Below, in pieces: positions 9,209 through 17,799 of a DNA stretch of 64,000 bases. Made by a program: the position numbers and the translations under genes. Position 1 is the first letter of the stretch, and the number at the start of each line of letters is the position of its first letter. Below the pieces are notes generated by a model, which did not search any database, was not told the DNA's origin, and saw nothing but the letters and a program-made list of their open reading frames with translations. Source of the DNA: Myxococcus stipitatus (GTDB lineage Bacteria; Myxococcota; Myxococcia; Myxococcales; Myxococcaceae); contig NZ_CP147913.1 of assembly GCF_037414475.1 (NCBI RefSeq), positions 2,852,001 to 2,916,000 on the forward strand. The letters run 5' to 3'.

Positions 9209-10308
9209 ACCGTCCCCTTGCTGCGCGACAGGAGCGCGACGAAGACCGGCACACCCAACACGGATGTCAGCGCACCGACGGGAAGCTCCGCCGGGTCCGC
9301 CGCCGTGCGAGACAGCGTGTCCGCCACCACCAGCAACGTGGAGCCCAGCAGCGCCGAAGCCCCCATCAACCGGCGATGGTCCGGACCGAGCGCCAGCCGC
9401 AACAGCGCGGGCACCAAGAGTCCCACGAAGCCGATGATGCCCGTGACGGACACCGCCGCTCCAACGCCCAGCGCGGCCGCGAGGATGAGCCGGCGCTTGA
9501 GCCGCTCCACATCCACGCCCAGGTGCCACGCCTCACGCTCCCCCAGGAGCAACAGGTTGAGCGAGCGCGCCTCACGCAAGAGCAACCACAGCGCCACCAG
9601 GAGCGGCACCGCCGAAGCAGCCACCACACTCCACGAGGCACCCCCCAGGCTGCCCCATGTCCAGAAGGTGATGGTGCGAAGCTGCGCGTCCGTGGCCACC
9701 TGCATGAGCAGTCCGATGCCCGCCGCCGCTCCCGCGCTCACGGCCACACCCGACAACAGGATGCGCGCCGTCTCCGTTCGCCCACCTCCCGAGCCAATCC
9801 GCTGCGCGAGCAGCGTGGCCCCCAGCGCACCGATGAAGGCCGCGCCCGGCACGGCCATGACGCGGAACGGCCCCAGCCGGGAGCTGAGCGCGACATCCAG
9901 GACGATGGCAGTCACCGCGCCCAGCGCCGCGCCACTGGAAGTCCCCAGCAGGCCCGGCTCCACGAGCGGATTGCGGAACAGCGCCTGAAGCGCGGCACCA
10001 CAGGTCGCGAGCACCGCGCCCACCAGCACGCCCAGCACCACGCGCGGCATCCGGATGGAGAGCAGCACCGCCTCCTGCATGGGCTCCAGCCGGTGGCCCA
10101 CCTCCAATCCCAGGCCCTCGAGCACACTGCCCGCGAGCCCCAGGAGCGGCACTCGCACCGAGCCCACCGCGAGCGACGTCACCACCGCCCCCACGAGCGC
10201 CGTCCCCAACACCCACCAGGGACGTGGACGCGAGCGGGCCGGCCGCGCCTGCTCCCTCGTCGGAAACGACGCGGGCACGGGAGTGGAGGCGACACCCGAC
10301 GCGCTCAT
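9205..10308 (-). CDS. hmuU: Heme ABC transporter permease HmuU (FecCD family)
   Basis: A 367-residue integral membrane protein with the FecCD/BtuC permease pattern: about nine to ten membrane helices and conserved blocks IRMPRVVLGVLVGAVLA near residue 105, GAALQALFRNPLVEPGLLG and, near the C-terminus, GFVGLLVPALLRLALGPDHR. The Pro-rich N-terminal 40 residues are cytoplasmic. It forms the channel that passes heme delivered by HmuT into the cytoplasm. Its start overlaps the hmuT stop and its own stop overlaps hmuV, so the three are translationally coupled. Confidence 0.93.
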   Translation of the reverse strand: MSASGVASTPVPASFPTREQARPARSRPRPWWVLGTALVGAVVTSLAVGSVRVPLLGLAGSVLEGLGLEVGHRLEPMQEAVLLSIRMPRVVLGVLVGAVLATCGAALQALFRNPLVEPGLLGTSSGAALGAVTAIVLDVALSSRLGPFRVMAVPGAAFIGALGATLLAQRIGSGGGRTETARILLSGVAVSAGAAAGIGLLMQVATDAQLRTITFWTWGSLGGASWSVVAASAVPLLVALWLLLREARSLNLLLLGEREAWHLGVDVERLKRRLILAAALGVGAAVSVTGIIGFVGLLVPALLRLALGPDHRRLMGASALLGSTLLVVADTLSRTAADPAELPVGALTSVLGVPVFVALLSRSKGTV

Positions 10309-11186
10309 GTCTCGTCCCGCGCCGGCAGCCCCATGCCGTCCTGCAAGAGGTGCACGGCCTTGCCCAGCTGAGGCCCCAGGCTCATGAAGTGGACGTCCTC
10401 GATGGCGACCACCTTCCATCCCTTCACCTGGGACAGTCCTGGAACACCACGCAGCCCCTGCTCTCCCCCCAACGCCGTCAGCGTGCTCGCGGGTAGCAGG
10501 ATGATGTCGGGCGCGGCCAGCACCGCGGCCTCGGCCGTCAACGGCTTGTGGCCGGAGTAACCCGACACCGCGTTCACGGCACCGGCCAAGCGGATGAGCT
10601 CATTCGTCGCAGTCTCCGCGCCCGCGACCATCAGCGCATTCGCGCCACGGGCATAGAGCGCGAGGACTCGCGTGGGCTTCGCGGGCTTCACCGCCGCCCG
10701 CGCCTCGGCCCGCTTCAGGTCCTTCTCCAAGCTCGAGACCACCGCCTCGCCCTCGGACACGCGCCCCAGCTTCGTCGCGAGCGCGCGGATGCGCTGCCGC
10801 GCCTCCTCCACGGTCGGCTTGTTCGGCAGCACGACGACCTCCATCCCCGCCGTGCGGAGCTGCTCGAGGACTCCCGGAGGACCCGCCTCGTCCGTGGCCA
10901 GGAGCCACCCCGCCTCCAACGCGAGCAGCGACTCCGAGGAGAGCGCGCGCAGATACCCCACGCGAGGACGGCCACGCGCCACGGACAGCGCAAGGCTGGT
11001 GTCATCCACGCCCACCACCTTCTCGCCCATCCCCAGCGCGAACACCGTCTCCGTGATGGCCGGTCCCACCGTCACCAACTTGGGAACCGCGTCCACGAGA
11101 GCGGCCGGGGCCTTCGTCGCGGGCTCGGCGGCGAACACCGGCGAGGCCAGGAGCCACCCGGCCAGGAGCCACGACACGCGCATCAT
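10305..11186 (-). CDS. hmuT: Periplasmic heme-binding protein HmuT
   Basis: A 293-residue class III periplasmic binding protein with a cleavable signal peptide (residues 1-20, ending PVFAAEP). The two lobes carry VTVGPAITETVFALGMGEKVVGVD and, later, PDIILLPASTLTALGG and VKGWKVVAIEDVHFMSLGPQ, all typical of heme/cobalamin binding proteins. It picks up heme in the periplasm and hands it to HmuUV. Two ATG codons lie in tandem at the start; the upstream one overlaps the hmuS stop. Confidence 0.92.
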   Translation of the reverse strand: MMRVSWLLAGWLLASPVFAAEPATKAPAALVDAVPKLVTVGPAITETVFALGMGEKVVGVDDTSLALSVARGRPRVGYLRALSSESLLALEAGWLLATDEAGPPGVLEQLRTAGMEVVVLPNKPTVEEARQRIRALATKLGRVSEGEAVVSSLEKDLKRAEARAAVKPAKPTRVLALYARGANALMVAGAETATNELIRLAGAVNAVSGYSGHKPLTAEAAVLAAPDIILLPASTLTALGGEQGLRGVPGLSQVKGWKVVAIEDVHFMSLGPQLGKAVHLLQDGMGLPARDET

Positions 11187-12274
11187 GACACCACCGCCGT
11201 GACGGGCAGCGCGGCGACCAGCTCGTCGATGAGCGCCCGCCACTCGAGGGACTCGGGGACGCCGGGCTTCCGCTTGCCGAAGAGCAGCGCGATGTTCTCC
11301 CCCGCCGCGTCGAACAACTCCAGCGAGGTGACGACACCGTCGCGTGTGGGCTTGCGAACCACCCAGGCCGAGTGGATGTGGTCCGTGCGCAGATGAAGGT
11401 TGAAGCTCGGGTCCAACACGTTCATCCACGGGCCCATGGCGCGGACGGTGTGCACCGGGCCCGTGTGAATCTGGATGGCGCCCGGGTTGCCCACGAACAC
11501 CATGATGGACAGCCCCGAGGCCGACGCCTTCTCCAGCACCCACGTGAGCGACGCGGGCGCCACGGGCGTGGTCATCTCCGGACTCACCAGGCGCAGCGCC
11601 TGCGTGCGCGCCACCTTGAACCGGCGCAGCAGCGGGAAGAACTCGTGCGTGTCCTGGAGCCCGCGCCAGCCAGCCACCAGTCCCTCGACGTCGATGTCGG
11701 AGTCGGGCCGGGGGACCTCCGCCGCCGGAGCCGCCTCCACCGGAACCTCGCGCGACTGCTCCGCGTGGGCGTACTCCGTCACCAATTGCTCAAACGCGCT
11801 GACGCCAGCCTCGTCCTCCACGTAGACCTTGTGGATGGCCATGCCCGCGGGGTCGAAGAAGTGCAGGCTGCGCCGCGTGCCCTCGGGCCGCGCCTCGCGG
11901 AACGCGTAGCCGAAGCGCCACCGATTGAGGAACAACCGCAGGTCGATGTTCTCATCGAGCGCCAGCGCGACGGCGCCGTTCACCTCGACGTTGCGATACA
12001 GGCCGCGCTTCTCGTGCACCGCGCTCTCGTTGCGCGTGAGCGTCATCACCTTGCCCAGCGACTCGAGCTTCGGCAGCAGCGTGTCGAGCCGCAGGTCCAG
12101 ACGCACGACGTCCTCGCCAACGCCCGTCGCGAGCAGCTGGGCTTCACTCACCCCCAGCTGCGTCGCCGCATCGCGAATGCGCGTGCGCGGTTGGCTCTCT
12201 CGCAGCACGTGCCAGCGCTGACGGAGGGCGGTGGGCTCGGAAGAAGACGCCGTGGAGACAGAAGGAGCAATCAT
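11183..12274 (-). CDS. hmuS: Hemin-degrading/carrier protein HmuS
   Basis: A 363-residue cytoplasmic protein with the duplicated HemS/ChuX-type fold. The N-terminal half (LRESQPRTRIRDAATQLGVSEAQLL) and the C-terminal half (PWMNVLDPSFNLHLRTDHI) carry the usual blocks, including EKRGLYRNVEV and ENIDLRLFLNRWRFGYAF. Members receive heme from the ABC importer and degrade or sequester it to release iron. The start is uncertain: ATG at 12274 is used, but in-frame ATGs at 12301 and 12307 are possible and none has a strong ribosome-binding site. It is 65 bases after the HmuY-like gene and overlaps hmuT. Confidence 0.92.
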   Translation of the reverse strand: MIAPSVSTASSSEPTALRQRWHVLRESQPRTRIRDAATQLGVSEAQLLATGVGEDVVRLDLRLDTLLPKLESLGKVMTLTRNESAVHEKRGLYRNVEVNGAVALALDENIDLRLFLNRWRFGYAFREARPEGTRRSLHFFDPAGMAIHKVYVEDEAGVSAFEQLVTEYAHAEQSREVPVEAAPAAEVPRPDSDIDVEGLVAGWRGLQDTHEFFPLLRRFKVARTQALRLVSPEMTTPVAPASLTWVLEKASASGLSIMVFVGNPGAIQIHTGPVHTVRAMGPWMNVLDPSFNLHLRTDHIHSAWVVRKPTRDGVVTSLELFDAAGENIALLFGKRKPGVPESLEWRALIDELVAALPVTAVVS

Positions 12275-12339
12275 GACGGGTTCCAGGGGAGAGGGGTGCA
12301 TCGACATCGACGTCAACGACAGACATCCACGGCCATGAA

Positions 12340-12984
12340 TCAACGAGACGCTTCGGCATCCACGGACGAACCCGACGCGGGCGCCGACACCTTCGCCCAG
12401 CGCAGCTTGAGCATCGCGGGCGTACCGGCGTCGTCGTAGTAGGACAGCATCTCCACCTTGAAGTACGCCTTGGAGTCCGAGCGCACGACGTACACCTGCG
12501 GACGCGTGGTCAGCTTGTGCGTGACGGCGTCATAGGAGTACCAGCCACCATTCGCCTGGAACACGGTGTCCGGGTCCGAGCCCTCGTCGTCGCCGTCATC
12601 CGCGTCGACCGAATAGCCACTCACGGGCGCCTGGGTGAGCCGGGTGAAGTCCTGCGCGGGCAGCACCGCGACCTCCACGCCGCCCTTCCCGTTCACTCCG
12701 CCGCGGGAGCGGATGCCGAAGCGCTGGAAGGACAAATCCCAGACGGCGTCCTCGCTCGCGCTCACCTGAGTGCCGGTGTCCAGGTCCAGGCCAATCCAGG
12801 TGTCCTTGCTCGTGGCATCCACCACGGTGGTGATGGAGCCATCCGCGTTGCTGACGTGACTCACGTGGGTGCCATTGGGCGGCGCCGGCGTCAGCTCCAG
12901 GTCATCACCACAAGCGGACAGCGTGCCTGCCAGGCACAGCGCGGCGGCCGCGCGGGACATGGAGAGGAAAGTGGGGCGGGACAT
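12340..12984 (-). CDS. HmuY-family heme-binding lipoprotein
   Basis: A 214-residue lipoprotein: residues 1-27 end in the lipobox LSACGDD. The mature part has the HmuY-type pattern, with TWIGLDLDTGTQVSASEDAV, WDLSFQRFGIRSRGG and the C-terminal PQVYVVRSDSKAYFKVEML and AMLKLRWAKVSAP blocks. HmuY proteins of Bacteroidota capture heme at the cell surface for a TonB receptor; this one is encoded 31 bases after such a receptor, which supports the same job. An acidic insert (DADDGDDEGSDPD, about residues 125-137) is unusual. AAGGAG lies upstream of the start. Confidence 0.85.
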   Translation of the reverse strand: MSRPTFLSMSRAAAALCLAGTLSACGDDLELTPAPPNGTHVSHVSNADGSITTVVDATSKDTWIGLDLDTGTQVSASEDAVWDLSFQRFGIRSRGGVNGKGGVEVAVLPAQDFTRLTQAPVSGYSVDADDGDDEGSDPDTVFQANGGWYSYDAVTHKLTTRPQVYVVRSDSKAYFKVEMLSYYDDAGTPAMLKLRWAKVSAPASGSSVDAEASR

Positions 12985-13015
12985 TCGATGGGCTCCTTGA
13001 CGTAGAGGGTGTGAC

Positions 13016-15103
13016 TCACAGCCGGAACGAGACGCCGGCCTGGAAGGTGCGAGGTGGAATGGGCAGGTCCGTGGGATTCCCCGCGTCGGCGAGGTTGGAC
13101 CCCAGCACGAAGAACTGGAGCGACTCGCGCGGCCTCCAAGCGACACGGGCATCCACGGTGACGTAGGGCTTCGACGGATAGGGATTGGCGACCCCGTCGC
13201 CGTCCGTGTCCGGATAGAAGGGGCGCTCGCCCACCAACGCCGCGCGGGCCCACGTCTCCAAGCCCCACTCGCGGTGGCGCCACGTGGCCTGCGCGGTGAA
13301 CCGGTGACGCGCCTGTCCTTCCAGCGCCCGGTTCATCGACTCGTCGCGTCCGTCGGTGAGCGAGTAGGCCACCTCGCCGGAGAGGCGCCACGGCAGACGC
13401 TGACGAAGGCCCACCTCGCCGCCGCGCACGCGCGCTCGGGCCACGTTGACGTAGGTGAAGAGCTGCCCCTCGCTCTGCTGCTCGAGCGACGTTCCAATCA
13501 TGTCGCGCAGCGAGTGCTGGAACGCGCTCACCCACACGAGCGAGGACTCCAGCGGACGAACCTCCGCGGACGCACTGAAGCTGCGCGAGCGCTCCGGCTT
13601 CAGGTCCGGGTTGCCGCGCACGGCGTAACCCACCGTGGGGTTCTCGAAATCGAGGAGCAGCTCCTGGAAGCCCGGCGCGCGATAGCCCCATCCGTAGCTG
13701 CCCCGCAGCGTGAGCCACGACAGCGGGTCCATCTTCGCCGCGAGCCGTGGCGTGACGGCCGTGCCGAACTGCGTGTCCGCGTCCACGCGTGCACCAGGGA
13801 CCACCACCAGCTTGGGCCCCGTCGCCAGCGTCCAACTGTCCTGTGCATAGATGGCGGCCCGCCCGCGCTCACCCTGCCCCGTCTCCAGCCGGTCCGCGGC
13901 GAGCAACTCGCCCAGCATCTCCGCGCCCACGATGAAGGCATGACGCTCGCCCACGCGCGCGTCGAGCTGCGCACCCACCCGCGCCTGCTGCTCACGGGTG
14001 TCCTCCACCGTGTCCAGCGCGGAGGCGCGCCGCTGATCTCTCAGGTAGCGCCGCTGGAAGTGCGAATAGGAACCCTCGACACGAAGCGTCGCCTCGTCGC
14101 TCAGCTTCCATGACGGCGCCATGCGCGCGCTCATCGACGTGTCGCGGCTCGCACGGTCGAACACCGCGCCCGCCACGCCCAGGTCCACGCCGCGCTGCGT
14201 GCGCCGCGAGAAGCCCGCGGAGCCCTCCAACGCGAAGGCCCCCTCCCCTTTCAGGTCTCCACTCGCGGAGAGGTCGAAGCCCTGCAGGCTGCTGCCCGTG
14301 GTGCCCTCATCCAAGGGCTGCAAGTCGTACGACGAACGGCGCTGCACCCCGCCGCTCACCCGCAGCCCCCAACCCTCGCCACGCGCCTCCCCCGTGGCAT
14401 CCAGGTCCAACCGGTTCAGCTCGCCATAGGCAACCCGAAGCTCACCCCCGAGCGGCCTGCGGGCACGCCGCGTGATGAAGTTCACCACGCCGCCCACCGC
14501 GTCACTGCCGTAGAGCACCGACGACGGTCCCTTGACGATCTCCACCTGCTCCACGTCCTCGAGCGACACCCGGGACAGGTCCACGCCCCCAGCGACGCGG
14601 CCCGCGACGCGCTCTCCGTCCACGAGCACCAACACGTACTCGGGCCCCAGCCCCTGCACCTGCACGGACGCACCCGCGAAGGTCTGCACGACCTGCAGCC
14701 CCGGGTGCGCGGCCAACAACTCCGACGCGTCTCGCGCGCCCGTCGCCAGGATTTCCGAGCGGGTGATGACCTCCGTGGCCACGGGCGTCTCGCTCAACCG
14801 CTCCTGCGTGCGCGACGCGGTCACCACCGTGCGCGCCACCGGCACGTCGTCCTTCGCGGCGTCGGCGTCAGCGGATGGCTCGGCGGCCATCGAAGATGCC
14901 GAGGTCGTCGAGGCCCCTGGACCCGCGACGACCTCGGCCTGCTTCGACACCACCTTCGCGTCCTCGGAGCCCACGACAGGCTCGGAGGACACAGGCCCCA
15001 CGGGGACGGACGCACTCGCGGGCGCCTGCTCCAACGGAGCACGGCCCCACGCCGAAAGCGGCGAGGCCCACGCCAGCACAAGGAGACACCAACTCCCACG
15101 CAT
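13016..15103 (-). CDS. TonB-dependent heme receptor
   Basis: A 695-residue outer-membrane receptor. It has a signal peptide (residues 1-20), a Pro/Ser/Glu-rich linker to about 85, a plug domain (ASELLAAHPGLQVVQ, VEIVKGPSSVLYGSDAVGG near 195) and a 22-strand barrel ending in aromatic FQAGVSFRL. A heme-receptor signature is visible near residues 471-505: YRAPGFQELL followed by GNPDLKPERS, equivalent to the FRAP/NPNL pair that brackets the conserved heme-ligand His in HmuR/HemR-type receptors. It starts the series of heme genes, 138 bases downstream of the Com-like gene and its Fur-box promoter. Confidence 0.92.
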   Translation of the reverse strand: MRGSWCLLVLAWASPLSAWGRAPLEQAPASASVPVGPVSSEPVVGSEDAKVVSKQAEVVAGPGASTTSASSMAAEPSADADAAKDDVPVARTVVTASRTQERLSETPVATEVITRSEILATGARDASELLAAHPGLQVVQTFAGASVQVQGLGPEYVLVLVDGERVAGRVAGGVDLSRVSLEDVEQVEIVKGPSSVLYGSDAVGGVVNFITRRARRPLGGELRVAYGELNRLDLDATGEARGEGWGLRVSGGVQRRSSYDLQPLDEGTTGSSLQGFDLSASGDLKGEGAFALEGSAGFSRRTQRGVDLGVAGAVFDRASRDTSMSARMAPSWKLSDEATLRVEGSYSHFQRRYLRDQRRASALDTVEDTREQQARVGAQLDARVGERHAFIVGAEMLGELLAADRLETGQGERGRAAIYAQDSWTLATGPKLVVVPGARVDADTQFGTAVTPRLAAKMDPLSWLTLRGSYGWGYRAPGFQELLLDFENPTVGYAVRGNPDLKPERSRSFSASAEVRPLESSLVWVSAFQHSLRDMIGTSLEQQSEGQLFTYVNVARARVRGGEVGLRQRLPWRLSGEVAYSLTDGRDESMNRALEGQARHRFTAQATWRHREWGLETWARAALVGERPFYPDTDGDGVANPYPSKPYVTVDARVAWRPRESLQFFVLGSNLADAGNPTDLPIPPRTFQAGVSFRL

Positions 15104-15241
15104 CCCGCGTCCTCCGGCACATGTCCGGTGGGACTCCCGTCAGAGGGAATCCCCGTGGGGCGCTGGGCTCAGGGGCCTCGGGCCTCAGTCAACTCTCGGT
15201 CCAACTCCCGGGCGCCCGCGCACCCGGACACTCCCACCTGC

Positions 15242-15421
15242 TCAGCCGCGCGCCCTGGGCACCCCAACCCCACTCGCCGACGGCTCCAACGGAATCACCC
15301 GCGTCCGGCGACACCGGCGGCACTTCAGCTCCACGCCTCCCGGCACCAGCCGCGCCAACAGGCTCCCGCACAGGCAGCGCAGCTCACCCGCTTCACCGCC
15401 CTGCTGGCACCCGTCGCGCAT
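15242..15421 (-). CDS. Small Com-like zinc-ribbon protein
   Basis: A 59-residue protein with two Cys pairs spaced like the Com protein of phage Mu: CLC near residue 16 and CRRC near residue 34, in the context LRCLCGSLLARL and VELKCRRCRRTRVIPLE. Com-type zinc ribbons bind nucleic acid. The ATG at 15421 is preceded by GGAG and lies just below a promoter with a Fur box, so expression should follow iron status. Its position ahead of the heme receptor suggests a small regulator or leader gene of the heme locus; that is inference. A GTG at 15487 would lie upstream of the promoter and is rejected. Confidence 0.65.
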   Translation of the reverse strand: MRDGCQQGGEAGELRCLCGSLLARLVPGGVELKCRRCRRTRVIPLEPSASGVGVPRARG

Positions 15422-15449
15422 CTCCACTCCGCAGTCTGAAACGCCACGG

Positions 15450-15478
15450 ACGATATTGATACTGACTATCAAAGTCAA
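15450..15478 (-). promoter_or_regulatory. Sigma70-type promoter of the heme locus
   Basis: Reading on the minus strand, TTGACT (15473-15478) and TATCGT (15450-15455) are separated by 17 bases, a good primary-sigma promoter. It points into the Com-like gene and the heme receptor. The Fur box at 15452-15470 fills the spacer, so bound Fur would block RNA polymerase. Confidence 0.65.
15452..15470. promoter_or_regulatory. Fur box
   Basis: The 19 bases GATATTGATACTGACTATC match the Fur consensus GATAATGATAATCATTATC at 15 of 19 positions by direct comparison. The site overlaps the promoter of the heme-uptake locus, the expected place for iron repression. It is strikingly AT-rich against its surroundings. 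Confidence 0.75.
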
Positions 15479-15532
15479 TACACCCACAGAATCAGTATCC
15501 TGAGGCCCACGGAGGTGGGCCTGGACGGACTG

Positions 15533-16171
15533 TCAGTGGAGCTTGGCGCGGGCGGTGGCCTCGCGGCGGACGCGGGGCTTGGGCGTCACCATGCGGGTGA
15601 TGCCGTAGTAGAGCTGGTCCTCGGTGTAGACCTTGCGCACACGCCGGTGGGTGCCGGGGACGTAGGCGGGACCGGGGCGCTCCAGCCATTGGAGGACCCG
15701 CACCTCGCCGGTGTAGGCGAGCGGGGCGAGCAGCTCCGGCGGGCACAGCTTGAAGTAGCGGCGCACAAGAGGGCGCAGCTTCCGGGCGAAGTCCTTGCCC
15801 AGCACGGCGTGGCGCCGGCCGGAGTGCAGGGTGCCGTCGAAGCGGCGCGACATGTGGAACAGCTCGTGGACCACCGTCTCCAGGCGGGCCTTGGCAGAGG
15901 AGCCCCGGAAGAAGAGGGGCCGCAGGGTGATGCAGTACAGCATGCGCCGGTTGCGGATGCGGATGATGGGCTTGCGCCGGCCGCGGCGGTCCCTGCACTT
16001 GCCGCCCCGGAAGCACAGGGGTTTGACGGTGCCCCGGGACGCTCGGCGCGCTTCACCCGCGACCACCAGGATGCGGCCCGCCTTCACGTGGGCGAACTCT
16101 GGCAGCTTCGTCGCGATGTCCCGGATGAGGGCGCGGAGCGTCTTGTTGAAGTTGGGGCGGCGTCGGACCAC
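15533..16171 (-). CDS. Putative zincin metallopeptidase (HELFH)
   Basis: About 212 residues from the GTG at 16171 (a TTG at 16228 would extend it into the opposite gene). A clear HEXXH zinc motif, HELFHMSRRFDG, lies mid-protein and is followed by TLHSGRRH, which offers a further His as third ligand. Four Cys-containing or aromatic strands precede it (KPLCFRGGKCRDRRG). The C-terminus is very basic. The layout resembles small phage-type and SprT-like zincins, but no family is certain. It is convergent with nothing and divergent from a lipoprotein gene. No signal peptide is seen, so it is probably cytoplasmic. Confidence 0.7.
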   Translation of the reverse strand: MVRRRPNFNKTLRALIRDIATKLPEFAHVKAGRILVVAGEARRASRGTVKPLCFRGGKCRDRRGRRKPIIRIRNRRMLYCITLRPLFFRGSSAKARLETVVHELFHMSRRFDGTLHSGRRHAVLGKDFARKLRPLVRRYFKLCPPELLAPLAYTGEVRVLQWLERPGPAYVPGTHRRVRKVYTEDQLYYGITRMVTPKPRVRREATARAKLH

Positions 16172-16227
16172 GAGTGGTGGACAGTCTAGCGGAAAAGCCC
16201 TTGGGGGCGGCTTCCACGGTGCACACA

Positions 16228-17073
16228 ATGTCTAACGTGATGCGCTCGACTTCGCCCATGGTGCTGGTGGCGGCCCTGGCTTGCGTGAGCTGGGGGTGTG
16301 CCTCGGCACCCGCCACGCCGGCTTCCCGGGTCGTCACCTTGACGGCTCAGGACACCTCTGTGGTGTCCCAGGGCCTCACGGAGGCCACCCTCCGTTTCAA
16401 CGCCCAATTGGAGACCGCCACGTCGGGACGCGTGGAGCAGGCCGAGTATGAGCTCGTCTCCGAAGGCAAGGTGCTGAAACAGGGCACCGCGAAGCTGGAG
16501 ACACGGCTGGAGCCGGGGGCTCCGGTGGCGCTGTCGTTCGAGGAGCGCGCGGCCTACGTGCAGAGCCCGGAGGACCTGGCCCGGCTGAGCGCGCAAGGGG
16601 GCACGGTGCTCCTGGCGCTCCGAGGTGTATTGGTGGTGCGCCAGGATGACGCCGAGCAGCGAATCCCCTTCGCGGCGAGCCGGGGCGTGCGCGTGCCGAG
16701 GCTGCCCACCATCGTCGTGGAGGAGTTGGACGGGGCGCGTTACTCGGCCGAGGAAGTGCAGCTCAATCTGCGCCTGGGGATTCGAAACCCCAACCCCTTC
16801 CCACTCAAGCTGAGCGGGCTCACGTGGCAGGTGGCGGTGGCGGGCAAGGCGCTGGACAGTGGAACGCTGGCCCAGTCGGACAGCGTGGAGGCATCCGCGA
16901 CAGGGGTGTATCCGGTGGAGGTCTCCGTGACGAAGGACTCCTGGGGGCCGGAGGTGAAGTCGCTCATCTCCCGGGGAATCCTGCCCTACGGCGTGACAGG
17001 CGAGCTGACGGGGCCGCTGATGCGGGTGCCGTACTCGCTCTCAGGCGAGGTGAAGCTCAACGTGTCCCGGTAG
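16228..17073 (+). CDS. LEA-type-2-like lipoprotein
   Basis: A 281-residue protein with a lipoprotein signal (LVAALACVSWGCAS, Cys near residue 24). The mature region has two beta-sandwich units of the water-stress/hypersensitive-response (LEA type 2) kind: LTEATLRFNAQLETATSGRV and, later, VQLNLRLGIRNPNPFPLKLSGL, where the NPNPFPL block is typical. Such domains occur in periplasmic lipoproteins of myxobacteria with no set function. An ATG at 16240 is an alternative start. The stop is 12 bases before aat, so the two may be co-transcribed. Confidence 0.8.
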   Translation: MSNVMRSTSPMVLVAALACVSWGCASAPATPASRVVTLTAQDTSVVSQGLTEATLRFNAQLETATSGRVEQAEYELVSEGKVLKQGTAKLETRLEPGAPVALSFEERAAYVQSPEDLARLSAQGGTVLLALRGVLVVRQDDAEQRIPFAASRGVRVPRLPTIVVEELDGARYSAEEVQLNLRLGIRNPNPFPLKLSGLTWQVAVAGKALDSGTLAQSDSVEASATGVYPVEVSVTKDSWGPEVKSLISRGILPYGVTGELTGPLMRVPYSLSGEVKLNVSR

Positions 17074-17085
17074 GATGGGCCGCGC

Positions 17086-17784
17086 GTGCCCATCTATTTG
17101 TTGAGTGAAGAGCATCCGGAGCTGTTCCCTCCTCCGGAGCGCGCGGACAAAAGCGGAGTGCTGGCTGTCGGCGGAGACCTGAGCCCCGAGCGGTTGCTGG
17201 CCGCGTACTCGCGCGGCATCTTCCCGTGGTTCAGCGAGGGAGACCCCATCCTCTGGCATTCGCCGGACCCGCGCTTCGTGCTGGAGCCGGACAAGCTCCA
17301 CGTGGGCCGCAGCCTGCGCAAGACGATGGCGCGGGGGGACTACGAGGTGCGCTACGACACGGCCTTCGCGCGGGTCATCACCGAGTGTGGCCGCGTGCCG
17401 CGCCCTGGGCAGTCAGGGACCTGGATTACGGACGAGATGTTGAGCGCGTATGTCGCGCTGCACGAGCGCGGCTTCGCGCACTCGGTGGAGGCGTGGGCCG
17501 GGGGCGAGCTGAAGGGCGGACTGTACGGTGTCTCGCTGGGCGCGGCCTTCTTCGGTGAGAGCATGTTCGCGCTGGCGCCGGATGCCTCGAAGGTGGCGTT
17601 CGCGACGGCGGTGGAGCGCTTCAAGGCGTGGGGGTTTCAGTTCATCGACTGCCAGGTGGAGACCGAGCACCTGGCGCGCTTCGGCGCGGAGTCGTGGACA
17701 AGGAAGCGATTCCTCACCGCGCTGCGCCGGGCCTTGGACGAGCCCACGCGACAGGGCGCGTGGACTGAGCCTGCTCCCTCGTGA
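17086..17784 (+). CDS. aat: Leucyl/phenylalanyl-tRNA-protein transferase
   Basis: A 232-residue enzyme that adds Leu or Phe from tRNA to proteins with N-terminal Arg or Lys, marking them for ClpAP through the N-degron pathway. Family blocks are plain: GVLAVGGDLSPERLLAAYSRGIFPW near residue 24, PILWHSPDPRFVL, the tRNA/acceptor part GGLYGVSLGAAFFGESMFAL and FQFIDCQVETEHLARFGA. Length matches the family. It starts with GTG. It is convergent with the WD40 gene 15 bases away. Confidence 0.96.
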   Translation: MPIYLLSEEHPELFPPPERADKSGVLAVGGDLSPERLLAAYSRGIFPWFSEGDPILWHSPDPRFVLEPDKLHVGRSLRKTMARGDYEVRYDTAFARVITECGRVPRPGQSGTWITDEMLSAYVALHERGFAHSVEAWAGGELKGGLYGVSLGAAFFGESMFALAPDASKVAFATAVERFKAWGFQFIDCQVETEHLARFGAESWTRKRFLTALRRALDEPTRQGAWTEPAPS

Positions 17785-17799
17785 CGAGCCCGTGGGGCG

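Noticed and set aside
15422-15487. GTG start at 15487 for the Com-like protein
   Set aside because: It lies upstream of the promoter and Fur box; the ATG at 15421 has a ribosome-binding site and follows the promoter.
15242-16171. A Mu-like prophage
   Set aside because: Only two small genes have phage-like features; no transposase, capsid, tail or integrase genes lie nearby, and base composition does not change.
16172-16228. TTG start at 16228 for the zincin
   Set aside because: It would overlap the first base of the divergent lipoprotein gene and leave no promoter room; the added residues look non-conserved.
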